Shown piece after piece: positions 14,305 through 20,687 of a stretch of 20,687 nt of DNA. Position 1 is the stretch's first letter; each line of letters begins with the position of its first letter. A model generated the notes under the pieces. That model ran no database searches, had not been told where the DNA came from, and was given only the letters and a program-made list of their open reading frames with translations. The position numbers were made by a program, and so were the translations under genes. This stretch comes from JAIBCL01 sp031411695 (GTDB taxonomy: Bacteria; Verrucomicrobiota; Verrucomicrobiia; Verrucomicrobiales; Verrucomicrobiaceae): assembly GCA_031411695.1 (NCBI GenBank), contig JANOBO010000171.1:1-20687 (forward strand). The letters run 5' to 3'.

Positions 14305-15666
14305 ATGAACTACATCTCCACACGCGGCCAGACGCGGCCACACTCTTTTTCCGAAGCCGTCGAGGCCGGACTCGCGCCGGACGGCGGCCTGTTTTTGCCA
14401 GAGCGGCTGCCCGACATCTCCAACAAGCTTAAGGCGTGGGCGACGCTCTCTTATCCCGAACTGGCGGCTGAGTTTCTCGGGCTCTTCGCGCCGGACATCG
14501 CGCTGGAGGAATGGCACGCGCTGACGGCAACGGCGTATGCGAAATTCGATTCGCCGGATGTCGCGCCACTGCGGAAGATCACGGACAAGACGTATGTGCT
14601 GGAGCTGTGGCACGGACCGACGCTCGCCTTCAAAGACTTCGCGCTGCAACTGCTCGGGCTTCTCTACAAGCGCCAGGCTGAGCGTTCTGGAAAACGGCTC
14701 GCTGTGCTCGGCGCCACATCGGGCGACACGGGCAGCGCGGCGATTCATGGCTGCATGGGGCAGGATGGCATCACGATCTTCATCCTGTATCCCGACGGTC
14801 GCGTCGCGCCCCTTCAGGAGCGGCAGATGGCCTGCACGGGTGCGGAGAATGTCTTCGCCATACCGATGCCGGGCACGTTCGATGACGCGCAGCGCGTGGT
14901 GAAGGACATCTTTGGCGACACCGCGTTCGCGAGCGCGCAGAACCTTTCGGCGGTGAACTCCATCAACATCGCACGCGTGCTGGCGCAGTGCGTCTATTAC
15001 ATCTGGGCGTGGCTGAAGCTGCCGGAAGCCGCGCGGGACCATGTCGAGTTCGTCGTGCCCACTGGGAATTTCGGCAATGTCCTGGCCGGCTGGCTGGCGC
15101 ACCGCATGGGATTGCCCGCGAGATCATTTCGTGTGGCGACAAATCAAAATGACATCCTGCATCGCTTCATCTCGAGCGGCGATTATCAGCAGGGCGATGT
15201 GCAGCCGAGCCACGCGCCGAGCATGGACATCCAGGCCGCGTCGAACTTTGAGCGCTATCTTTATTACACGCTCGATGAGGATCCCGCGAAGGTGCGCGAG
15301 GTGATGGCCAAGATGAAGGCCGGCGCCGCCGTGGTGCTGCCAAAAGCCCAGGCGCACATTCGCTCCACTCGCATGGATGACGCCCAGATCGTGCGCGTGA
15401 TCTCGCAAATGTGGACCGACTGGCAGTATGTGATCGATCCGCACACGGCATGCGCCTTCGCCGACATGGCGCGGGACGGCGTGAGCGTGGTGCTGTCCAC
15501 CGCGCATCCAGCAAAGTTCCCGGAGGTGGTGACGCAGGCGACTGGGAGTGAGCCGACACATCCGACGCTGGAGGCGCTCAAGTCCAGGCCTATGCAGACA
15601 CACCCGCTTCCCGCGACGGTCGAGGCGGTGAAGGACTTCATCCGACAGCAAGTCGCACGCGCGTGA
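14305..15666 (+). CDS. thrC: Threonine synthase
   Basis: 453 residues, the length of the longer bacterial/fungal type of threonine synthase. It converts O-phosphohomoserine to threonine with pyridoxal phosphate. The N-terminus MNYISTRGQ and the FSEAVEAGLAPDGGLFLPE segment are typical. The PLP-binding lysine is K110 in HGPTLAFKDFA; the ATSGDTGSAA loop and the VPTGNFGNVLAGW phosphate-binding segment are intact. The gene stands alone: no hom or thrB is adjacent. The start follows CCCCTG without a Shine-Dalgarno sequence but gives the canonical N-terminus. It converges on the M28-like gene, with a hairpin between the two stop codons. Confidence 0.96.
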   Translation: MNYISTRGQTRPHSFSEAVEAGLAPDGGLFLPERLPDISNKLKAWATLSYPELAAEFLGLFAPDIALEEWHALTATAYAKFDSPDVAPLRKITDKTYVLELWHGPTLAFKDFALQLLGLLYKRQAERSGKRLAVLGATSGDTGSAAIHGCMGQDGITIFILYPDGRVAPLQERQMACTGAENVFAIPMPGTFDDAQRVVKDIFGDTAFASAQNLSAVNSINIARVLAQCVYYIWAWLKLPEAARDHVEFVVPTGNFGNVLAGWLAHRMGLPARSFRVATNQNDILHRFISSGDYQQGDVQPSHAPSMDIQAASNFERYLYYTLDEDPAKVREVMAKMKAGAAVVLPKAQAHIRSTRMDDAQIVRVISQMWTDWQYVIDPHTACAFADMARDGVSVVLSTAHPAKFPEVVTQATGSEPTHPTLEALKSRPMQTHPLPATVEAVKDFIRQQVARA

Positions 15667-15667
15667 T

Positions 15668-15683
15668 CCGCACCAGGGTGCGG
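15668..15683. terminator. Hairpin between convergent genes
   Basis: CCGCACC-AG-GGTGCGG, a perfect 7-bp stem, sits immediately after the thrC stop and 13 nt from the stop of the converging M28-like gene. There is no T-run on either side, but its position makes a bidirectional terminator the simplest reading. Confidence 0.55.
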
Positions 15684-15696
15684 CACCGCGCGAACG

Positions 15697-16470
15697 CTAG
15701 AGACGGTCTGCGGCATCGGTGATCACCTGGCGCAAAGCTTGCGCTTCGGTCGTCACGTCGGCGGCGGTTTTCGAGTTCGCGGCGCTCATCGTCACCGGAG
15801 CAGCGCCTGGCTTTCGCGACCACTCATCGGCAATGGCGCGCGCGGAAGGGCCGAGCGCGACGAGGTTCACGATGCGGTCACCGCTCCGTTTCATGTCGTA
15901 CTCCAGCCGCTCAAACGCGGGCAAGGGAGAACCTGCGGATGCGTCCAGCATGGTGAACCGGACGGTCTTCACGCGCGGGGAGCCCGTCATCGCATGAGCG
16001 ATGGAACACAACGCCGCCATCGCCGCCGCATCATCCGCGCGCTCATCCCCATACGCGGCCACCACCAGCACCACGTCCGAGGGCCTGCGGGTGCCTTCGA
16101 GAGACGCACGAAACGAAACGCGGTCCACACCACGGTCGGCGTGCACCTCTTTCTTCAAATCGTAGCCCATGTTCTCCGAGCCGAGCGTGGACTCGATGAA
16201 GCTCGCGGTGGTCAGCCTGCGCTCGTCGGAGGAGAGCTTCGCCGCATCGCCGAGGATCGAGAGATAGCGGGCGACATCCGTCTCGGAAATCTCGCGCTGC
16301 AAAGCGAGCGCGTGGCGGAAGGTGCGCCGCTCCTCGCGGTCTTTTTTCTCGAAGTAGATCCAAAACGACGCCGCGCCGAGGATGATGAGCCCGACTGGGA
16401 GACCGACCAGCGCAAAACGCAGCCACTTCGCTTGAGGCGTCATTTTCGTTCCTCTCGGTTCCTCGCTCAT
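15697..16470 (-). CDS. Membrane-anchored protein resembling a degenerate M28 peptidase
   Basis: 257 residues. One membrane helix at about 17-40 (FALVGLPVGLIILGAASFWIYF) is followed by a charged helix and a periplasmic domain. Residues about 130-180 (VVLVVAAYGDERADDAAAMAAL ... VKTVRFTMLDASAG) line up by eye with the M28 aminopeptidase core, where the pattern is GAHYDS, GADDNASG and RFVAFDGEE. Here the His of the first metal ligand is Ala, and the catalytic Glu pair is Ala-Ser; only the ADD remains. I therefore infer a non-catalytic relative or a distant fold match. The ATG at 16470 overlaps the lpxB stop as ATGA, so translation is probably coupled to lpxB. A role in envelope biogenesis is a guess from context. 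Confidence 0.7.
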   Translation of the reverse strand: MSEEPRGTKMTPQAKWLRFALVGLPVGLIILGAASFWIYFEKKDREERRTFRHALALQREISETDVARYLSILGDAAKLSSDERRLTTASFIESTLGSENMGYDLKKEVHADRGVDRVSFRASLEGTRRPSDVVLVVAAYGDERADDAAAMAALCSIAHAMTGSPRVKTVRFTMLDASAGSPLPAFERLEYDMKRSGDRIVNLVALGPSARAIADEWSRKPGAAPVTMSAANSKTAADVTTEAQALRQVITDAADRL

Positions 16471-17594
16471 GGGTGCAGGCATTCGGTGATGATCTTTGCG
16501 GCACGCGCATACGAACCGCCCTCGCCGAGGGTGGACACAACGGCCGCCAGGTCGTCGGCCAGACTTTGACGGCGCGCGGAGTCACGCAGGAGATCTGCAA
16601 CCTCGCGTGCCAGCGTGTCGGGGGTGAGGTCATGCTGGACCAGCTCTCGCACGACATCCCTGCCGGCCAGGATGTTGACGATGCCGAGGTTCTTGATGCG
16701 TACGACTCTCTTCGCCACGCTGTAGGTGATCCAATTCACATGGTAGACCAGCACATACGGCAGACCGAAGCACGCGGCCTCCAGCGTGGCCGTGCCGGAT
16801 GCGACGGCGCCGACTTCAGCGCGCTGCATCAAGTCATAGACGGTGCCGGTTTCCACCCACTGTTTTGCCTCGGGCATTCCGCGCTTCTCGGCCATGTCGC
16901 GCATGTCGCTGGCCAGTGCCTCATTTGCGGCGGCGACGGCAAAGCGCGCGTCAGGCACGGCCAGCCGGATGGCGCGCGCCGCATCGAGCATGACGGGAAA
17001 GAGACGATGCACCTCATTGGCGCGGCTGCCGGGAAACCACCCCACCAGCCTTGGCTCGCGGGTCCAGTTTTTGCGCAGGGCCACGGTGCGGTCCACCATT
17101 GGATGACCGGGGAACTCCGCGCGCAAACCGGATGCCTCGTAGAGCTGCTTCTCGAACGGAAAGATGCAGATCATCAGGTCCAGAACCTTTGCCATCGTCT
17201 TGATACGGCCCTTCTTCCACGCCCAGACCTGCGGGCTGATGTAGTAGATGATCTTGCCGGTGAAACGCGCGCGACGGAGCGCCTTGGCGATGCGCAGATT
17301 GAAGCCGGGATAGTCCACGAGGATGACCGCGTCGGGTTTCTGCGCGGCAATGGCGGCCAGCGCCTCGTCAAACTTGCGTTTGAAGTAGCCGTAGTGCTTC
17401 AGCACCTCCCACAGTCCGAGCACGGCCGCATCACTGAGCCAGTCTTCGATGCCGTTGCCGCTTACCTCACCCATTCTCGGACCACCGAAGCCTGTGAAGC
17501 TGATGTTCGCATCCACGGCCTTCAACTCGCGCATCAATCCCGCTGCGTGTGTGTCGCCACTGACCTCACCGGCGATGATGAAGATGCGGCTCAT
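16467..17594 (-). CDS. lpxB: Lipid-A-disaccharide synthase
   Basis: 375 residues, the usual LpxB length. This peripheral membrane glycosyltransferase (GT19) joins UDP-diacylglucosamine and lipid X to make the lipid A disaccharide. Family motifs are present in order: AGEVSGD (8-14), DYPGFN (94-99), YYISPQVWAWKKGR (117-130), FPGHP (161-165), FPGSR with E194 (187-194), and the SGTATLE donor-site segment. The ATG at 17594 (MSRIFIIAGEVSGD) is canonical and overlaps the stop of the upstream oxidoreductase gene as ATGA. The next gene also overlaps by ATGA, so these three genes form a tight operon. lpxA lies about 4 kb away in a different operon on the same strand. Confidence 0.96.
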   Translation of the reverse strand: MSRIFIIAGEVSGDTHAAGLMRELKAVDANISFTGFGGPRMGEVSGNGIEDWLSDAAVLGLWEVLKHYGYFKRKFDEALAAIAAQKPDAVILVDYPGFNLRIAKALRRARFTGKIIYYISPQVWAWKKGRIKTMAKVLDLMICIFPFEKQLYEASGLRAEFPGHPMVDRTVALRKNWTREPRLVGWFPGSRANEVHRLFPVMLDAARAIRLAVPDARFAVAAANEALASDMRDMAEKRGMPEAKQWVETGTVYDLMQRAEVGAVASGTATLEAACFGLPYVLVYHVNWITYSVAKRVVRIKNLGIVNILAGRDVVRELVQHDLTPDTLAREVADLLRDSARRQSLADDLAAVVSTLGEGGSYARAAKIITECLHP

Positions 17595-18652
17595 GATTTT
17601 GTCACCGCCTGATTTCTCTCGATCTGCTCCGTGATCTCCAGCGCCAGCCGCAGCGCCTCGGTCGCTTCCTGACCGGAAACCATCGGGCGCTTCCCTTGCC
17701 GCGCGCACTCGACAAACGCGGCGAGCTCAAGCTTCAGCGGTTCGTCTTTCTCGACGGCGACCGGCTCGCGCACGATCTTTTGTCCGGCGAACTCGGTGAC
17801 AATCGTCGAGTCAGTCGCGAGCCCTAGCAGCTTGCCGAGCATGGAGCTTTCCTTCTCGCCGCTTTGCGCGAGGCGCAGGATGTAGCCTTCCTGCTTCTGG
17901 TAGTCGAGCGAGAGGTAGGCGTCGCTTTGGAAGACGCGGATCTTCCGCAGCTTCTCCTGGCTGATGCGGCTGGCGGTGATGTTTGCCACACAACCGTTTT
18001 CAAATCGAATGCGCACATTGGCGATGTCCTCGCGCTTGCTGAGGATCGGCACGCCGACGGCATCGACGCTGATCCAGGGCGACTTCACGAGATGCAGGAT
18101 GATCTCCAAGTCATGGATCATCACATCGAGCACCACGCCCACATCGAGACTGCGGCCCGGATACGGCGACAAGCGCGTCGCCTCGATAAAGCGCGGATTG
18201 TTCATCTGCTTCTCGATGTTCTGCATCACCGGATTGAAGCGCTCGATGTGACCTACCTGCAGGATCACGTTCTGTTTTCGCGCCAGCTCGATGAGCGCCT
18301 GCGCCTCGGCCAGGCTCTCGGTGATCGGCTTTTCCACGAGCACATGCTTGCCTTTCTCGAGCAGCGGCCCGGCAATCTCGCGATGGAAAACGGTCGGCAC
18401 CGCGACCGTCGCCGCATCGACGAGCGCCGCGAACTCATCGAGTGAGGAAACCGCTTTTGTTTTGTGCGTCGCCGCCAGTTCCTGCGCACGCGAGTGATCT
18501 GAGTCAAAGATCGCCGTGAACTGCAAAGCACCGCCGCTCGCCTTCGCCAGCTCTGCCATCACGCGCGCATGATTTTTGCCGATGGCACCGACGCCGGCGA
18601 CGCCGACGCGGAGAGGCGGGAGGTTGGCTGCTTTCGAGGTTCCCGTGCTCAT
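17591..18652 (-). CDS. Gfo/Idh/MocA family oxidoreductase, possibly GnnA-like
   Basis: 353 residues from the ATG at 18652. An N-terminal Rossmann fold (LRVGVAGVGAIGKNHARV, residues 14-31) binds NAD(P). The EKP motif is at 107-109 with catalytic Lys108, and the LDVMIHDLEI segment carries D176 and H180. Family members oxidise or reduce sugars or sugar nucleotides. Because it is translationally coupled to lpxB (ATGA overlap), I infer a lipid A or sugar-nucleotide substrate. GnnA, the UDP-GlcNAc 3-dehydrogenase that works with aminotransferase GnnB to give 3-amino lipid A precursors, is a member of this family found in lpx clusters. No GnnB-like gene is in the window, so the assignment is tentative. 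The frame is open 16 codons upstream of the chosen start. Confidence 0.85.
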   Translation of the reverse strand: MSTGTSKAANLPPLRVGVAGVGAIGKNHARVMAELAKASGGALQFTAIFDSDHSRAQELAATHKTKAVSSLDEFAALVDAATVAVPTVFHREIAGPLLEKGKHVLVEKPITESLAEAQALIELARKQNVILQVGHIERFNPVMQNIEKQMNNPRFIEATRLSPYPGRSLDVGVVLDVMIHDLEIILHLVKSPWISVDAVGVPILSKREDIANVRIRFENGCVANITASRISQEKLRKIRVFQSDAYLSLDYQKQEGYILRLAQSGEKESSMLGKLLGLATDSTIVTEFAGQKIVREPVAVEKDEPLKLELAAFVECARQGKRPMVSGQEATEALRLALEITEQIERNQAVTKS

Positions 18653-18777
18653 GTGGCCAGAGTCAATCGCGCGAAAGATGGGACCCATGTCGGCTCGCAC
18701 CTTTGCCGGACCAGTCGCCGTTTGCGACAGGTTGCCGACCGGGGTTCGGATGATACAGACCCGTCTCCAATCTCCCC

Positions 18778-18992
18778 CTCACCCCAGCCCTCTCCCCAAG
18801 GGAGAGGGAGCCGACGAGCTGCCGCTCGAATGAGCAGCGTCCCAGTCAAGGCAGGACGGCGCAGCAGACCATCTCCGTCTCCCTCCCGGAGATGAAGCCG
18901 ACGAGCTGCCGCTCGAATGAGCAACGTACCGGTCAAGGTCGGTCGGCTCAGCAGATCATCTCCCTCTCCCTTGGGGAGAGGGCTGGGGTGAG
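18778..18992. mobile_element. 215-bp MITE-like element with perfect 33-bp terminal inverted repeats
   Basis: The left end (18778-18810) and right end (18960-18992) are perfect 33-bp inverted repeats beginning CTCACCCCAGCCCTCTCCCC. Each arm also folds on itself (CTCTCCC-CAA-GGGAGAG). Between them are two tandem direct units with an offset of 87 bp (from 18810 and from 18897), which differ at about nine of the first 75 positions. A degenerate copy of the inner arm lies between the units (about 18870-18893). There is no transposase gene, so the element would be mobilised in trans. Palindromes beginning TCACCCCAGCCCTCTCC are widespread intergenic repeats in many bacteria. It lies between the start of the Gfo/Idh gene and the end of ffh. 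Confidence 0.85.
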
Positions 18993-19048
18993 CGGGAGGA
19001 CTCTGGCCGCACGACATGATCATGAATTCGCTCTGCCGAGTTGGAGCC

Positions 19049-20479
19049 TCACCGCCGTCTCCCTCCACCGCCGAGGCGGGGGAATTTTCCGCCACCGCCG
19101 GACTTTGGCATTCGGCCCATCCCGGGCATTCCTCCGGGCATGCCGCCCGGCATTCCAGGCATCCCACCGCCGCCGCCCATGCCGCTCATCATCTGCTGCA
19201 TCATGCCTTTGTTCCCCATCATCGTGCGCATCATCTCGAATTGCTTCAGAAGCTGATTCACCTCGACGACAGGGCGGCCGGATCCGTCTGCGACTCGTTT
19301 GCGACGGCTGCCGTTGAGGATGCCGGGGCTGGCGCGTTCTTTTTTGGTCATCGAGAGCACGATGTCCTCGGTGTGCTTCATCTTGTTCTCATCCACACCG
19401 CCCATGCCCTTGAGTTTGCTCATGCCGGGGATCATGCCCATGATGCCTTCGAGCGGCCCGAGCTTCTTCATGAAACGCATCTGCGAGAGGAAGTCGTTGA
19501 AGTCGAACTTCGCCTCCTGCATCCGCTTCGCCATGCGCATGGCTTCCTTTTCATCGATCTGCTCCGCCGCTTTTTCGACGAGGCCCACGACATCGCCCAT
19601 GCCGAGGATGCGCTGCGCCATGCGGTCGGGATGGAAGACCTCCAACGCCTCGACCTTTTCACCCGCGCCGGTGAACTTGACCGGACAATTTGTCACCTGC
19701 CGCATCGAGAGCAACGCGCCGCCGCGTGCATCGCCATCGAGCTTCGTCATCACGAGGCCGGTGATGCCGATCGTCTCGTTAAACTTCGACGCCACGCTCA
19801 CCGCCTGTTGTCCCGTCGCCGCATCCGCCACCAGCAACGTCTCGCGCGGCTGCACCACATCGCGCACACGCTTCAGCTCATCGAGCAGCGTCTCATCCAC
19901 CTCCTGTCGCCCCGCTGTGTCGAAGATCGCGATGCCGCTGCCCTGCTTCTGCAGCCAATCGAGCGATGCGCGCGCGCACCGCACTGGATCCGTCTCGCCT
20001 GCAGCAGGCGCGAAAACGGGAACGCCGAGCGACTCGCCGAGCACCTGAAGCTGCTTCACGGCAGCAGGCCGGTAAAGGTCGAGCGCGATGAGCAGCGGCC
20101 GCCTGCCCTGCTTCTTCAACCAGTTCGCCAGCTTTGCCGACGTCGTCGTCTTGCCCGCGCCATTCAGGCCCACCATCAGGATGCGCTGCGGCTGCGCGAG
20201 ATCGAGCGGTGACGCATCACCGAGCACGCGCACCAGCTCATCGTGGAAGATCTTCACGATCTGCTGGCCAGGTGAGACGGTGCGGAGCACTTCCTCGCCG
20301 AGAGCCTTGGTCCGCACCGACTCGATGAGGTCCTTCGTCACGCTGAAATCGACATCAGCTTCCAGCAGCGCAAGACGGATGTCGCGCATGGCATCGCCAA
20401 TGTTCGATTCGGTGATCTTGCCGAGGCCGCGCATCTTTTTGAAGGCGTCCTCGAGTTTTTCGGTCAATTGAGAAAACAT
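19049..20479 (-). CDS. ffh: Signal recognition particle protein Ffh (SRP54)
   Basis: 476 residues. With 4.5S RNA it targets nascent membrane and secreted proteins to FtsY and the translocon. The N domain (1-90, FSQLTEKLEDAFKKMRGLGKIT) is followed by the GTPase G domain: G1 GLNGAGKT (104-111), DTAGRQ (187-192), TKLDGDARGG (245-254) and GAGE (271-274). The M domain (about 300-430) holds the RNA-binding SRRKRVADGSGRPV and EVNQLLKQFEMM. The C-terminal tail (about 434-476) is an unusual Gly/Met/Pro repeat (GMPG units) ending in a basic GGGGRRR. The ATG at 20479 gives the canonical N-terminus; no Shine-Dalgarno sequence is seen. In many bacteria ffh lies next to rpsP; here they are at opposite ends of the window. 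Confidence 0.97.
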   Translation of the reverse strand: MFSQLTEKLEDAFKKMRGLGKITESNIGDAMRDIRLALLEADVDFSVTKDLIESVRTKALGEEVLRTVSPGQQIVKIFHDELVRVLGDASPLDLAQPQRILMVGLNGAGKTTTSAKLANWLKKQGRRPLLIALDLYRPAAVKQLQVLGESLGVPVFAPAAGETDPVRCARASLDWLQKQGSGIAIFDTAGRQEVDETLLDELKRVRDVVQPRETLLVADAATGQQAVSVASKFNETIGITGLVMTKLDGDARGGALLSMRQVTNCPVKFTGAGEKVEALEVFHPDRMAQRILGMGDVVGLVEKAAEQIDEKEAMRMAKRMQEAKFDFNDFLSQMRFMKKLGPLEGIMGMIPGMSKLKGMGGVDENKMKHTEDIVLSMTKKERASPGILNGSRRKRVADGSGRPVVEVNQLLKQFEMMRTMMGNKGMMQQMMSGMGGGGGMPGMPGGMPGGMPGMGRMPKSGGGGKFPRLGGGGRRR

Positions 20480-20619
20480 GAAGCCGGATGTTTAGGCCAA
20501 GCGCGCGGGGCGTGCAAACGGGCAGTTCAACAGCAGCAGGATCATCCGCTGCCGGGTCCGTCAAACCCTCCAATCTGCGACGATTCACCGCCGGGATGGC
20601 CGGACAAGATGGCAATCGA
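20480..20619. other. Upstream region of ffh
   Basis: 140 bp between a possible upstream gene end and the ffh start, so it may carry the ffh promoter. GC-rich sequence with no clear -35/-10 pair, hairpin terminator or small gene. Confidence 0.35.
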
Positions 20620-20687
20620 TCAGGGCTTCCAATGCTCTTTGAACAGCCGTCGGAGAGCTACTGATTTTGTGCCGGGAGGCACATGTG
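20620..20687 (-). CDS. Possible 3' end of a gene cut by the window edge
   Basis: Reading the minus strand into the window gives 21 open codons, HVPPGTKSVALRRLFKEHWKP, and then TGA. The composition looks like a natural basic, helical protein C-terminus, and the position upstream of ffh on the same strand fits. Twenty-one codons are too few to name a family, and an open frame this short could occur by chance. Confidence 0.35.
   Translation of the reverse strand, partial: HVPPGTKSVALRRLFKEHWKP

Noticed and set aside
18649..19167. 172-codon minus-strand open frame
   Set aside because: Most of it is the translated MITE-like element, including the typical HPSPLPKGEG string produced by the terminal repeat; not a protein gene.

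Overview
The window looks like chromosomal DNA from a Gram-negative member of the PVC group, most likely a verrucomicrobium. I infer this from the giant secreted ThuA / PVC-type cytochrome c protein, a family greatly expanded in Planctomycetota and Verrucomicrobiota. Lipid A genes (lpxA, lpxB) show an LPS-bearing outer membrane. High GC, several starts without a visible Shine-Dalgarno sequence and many palindromic repeats fit the same assignment. No similarity search was possible, so the phylum is an inference.

Layout. Positions 1-793 have no convincing gene but carry a 41-bp tandem hairpin array at 60-280. Positions 794-4344 hold a minus-strand block read in the order: membrane vWA-like protein, small unknown protein, MetE C-terminal-like zinc methyltransferase, rpsP (S16) and khpA (KH RNA-binding protein). 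The usual partners rimM, trmD and rplS do not follow. Positions 4559-9862 are one plus-strand gene of 1767 codons: signal peptide, ThuA-like domain, PVC-type dehydrogenase/propeller region, helical repeats, cytochrome c (CAVCH), a beta-sandwich-like region and a second ThuA-like domain. A plus-strand GYF_2-like membrane protein follows (10072-11256).

Positions 11430-13979 are a compact minus-strand operon: long-chain polyprenyl diphosphate synthase, radC, lpxA. It diverges from plus-strand thrC (14305-15666). Converging on thrC is a minus-strand operon with two ATGA overlaps: Gfo/Idh oxidoreductase, lpxB, and a membrane protein resembling an M28 peptidase that has lost its metal site. ffh (SRP54) occupies 19049-20479, and the 3' end of a possible further gene lies at the right edge.

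The housekeeping theme is envelope and translation: lipid A (lpxA, lpxB, possibly a GnnA-like oxidoreductase), an isoprenoid chain for quinone or lipid carrier, protein targeting (ffh) and ribosome function (rpsP, khpA). The most unusual feature is the load of small palindromic elements. Three different paired-hairpin structures are read through in frame inside the giant ThuA/cytochrome gene, one of them forming the linker before the C-terminal ThuA domain. A 215-bp element with perfect 33-bp terminal inverted repeats lies between the Gfo/Idh gene and ffh, and the tandem hairpin array lies at the left edge. I see no CRISPR array, tRNA, rRNA, transposase or phage gene.
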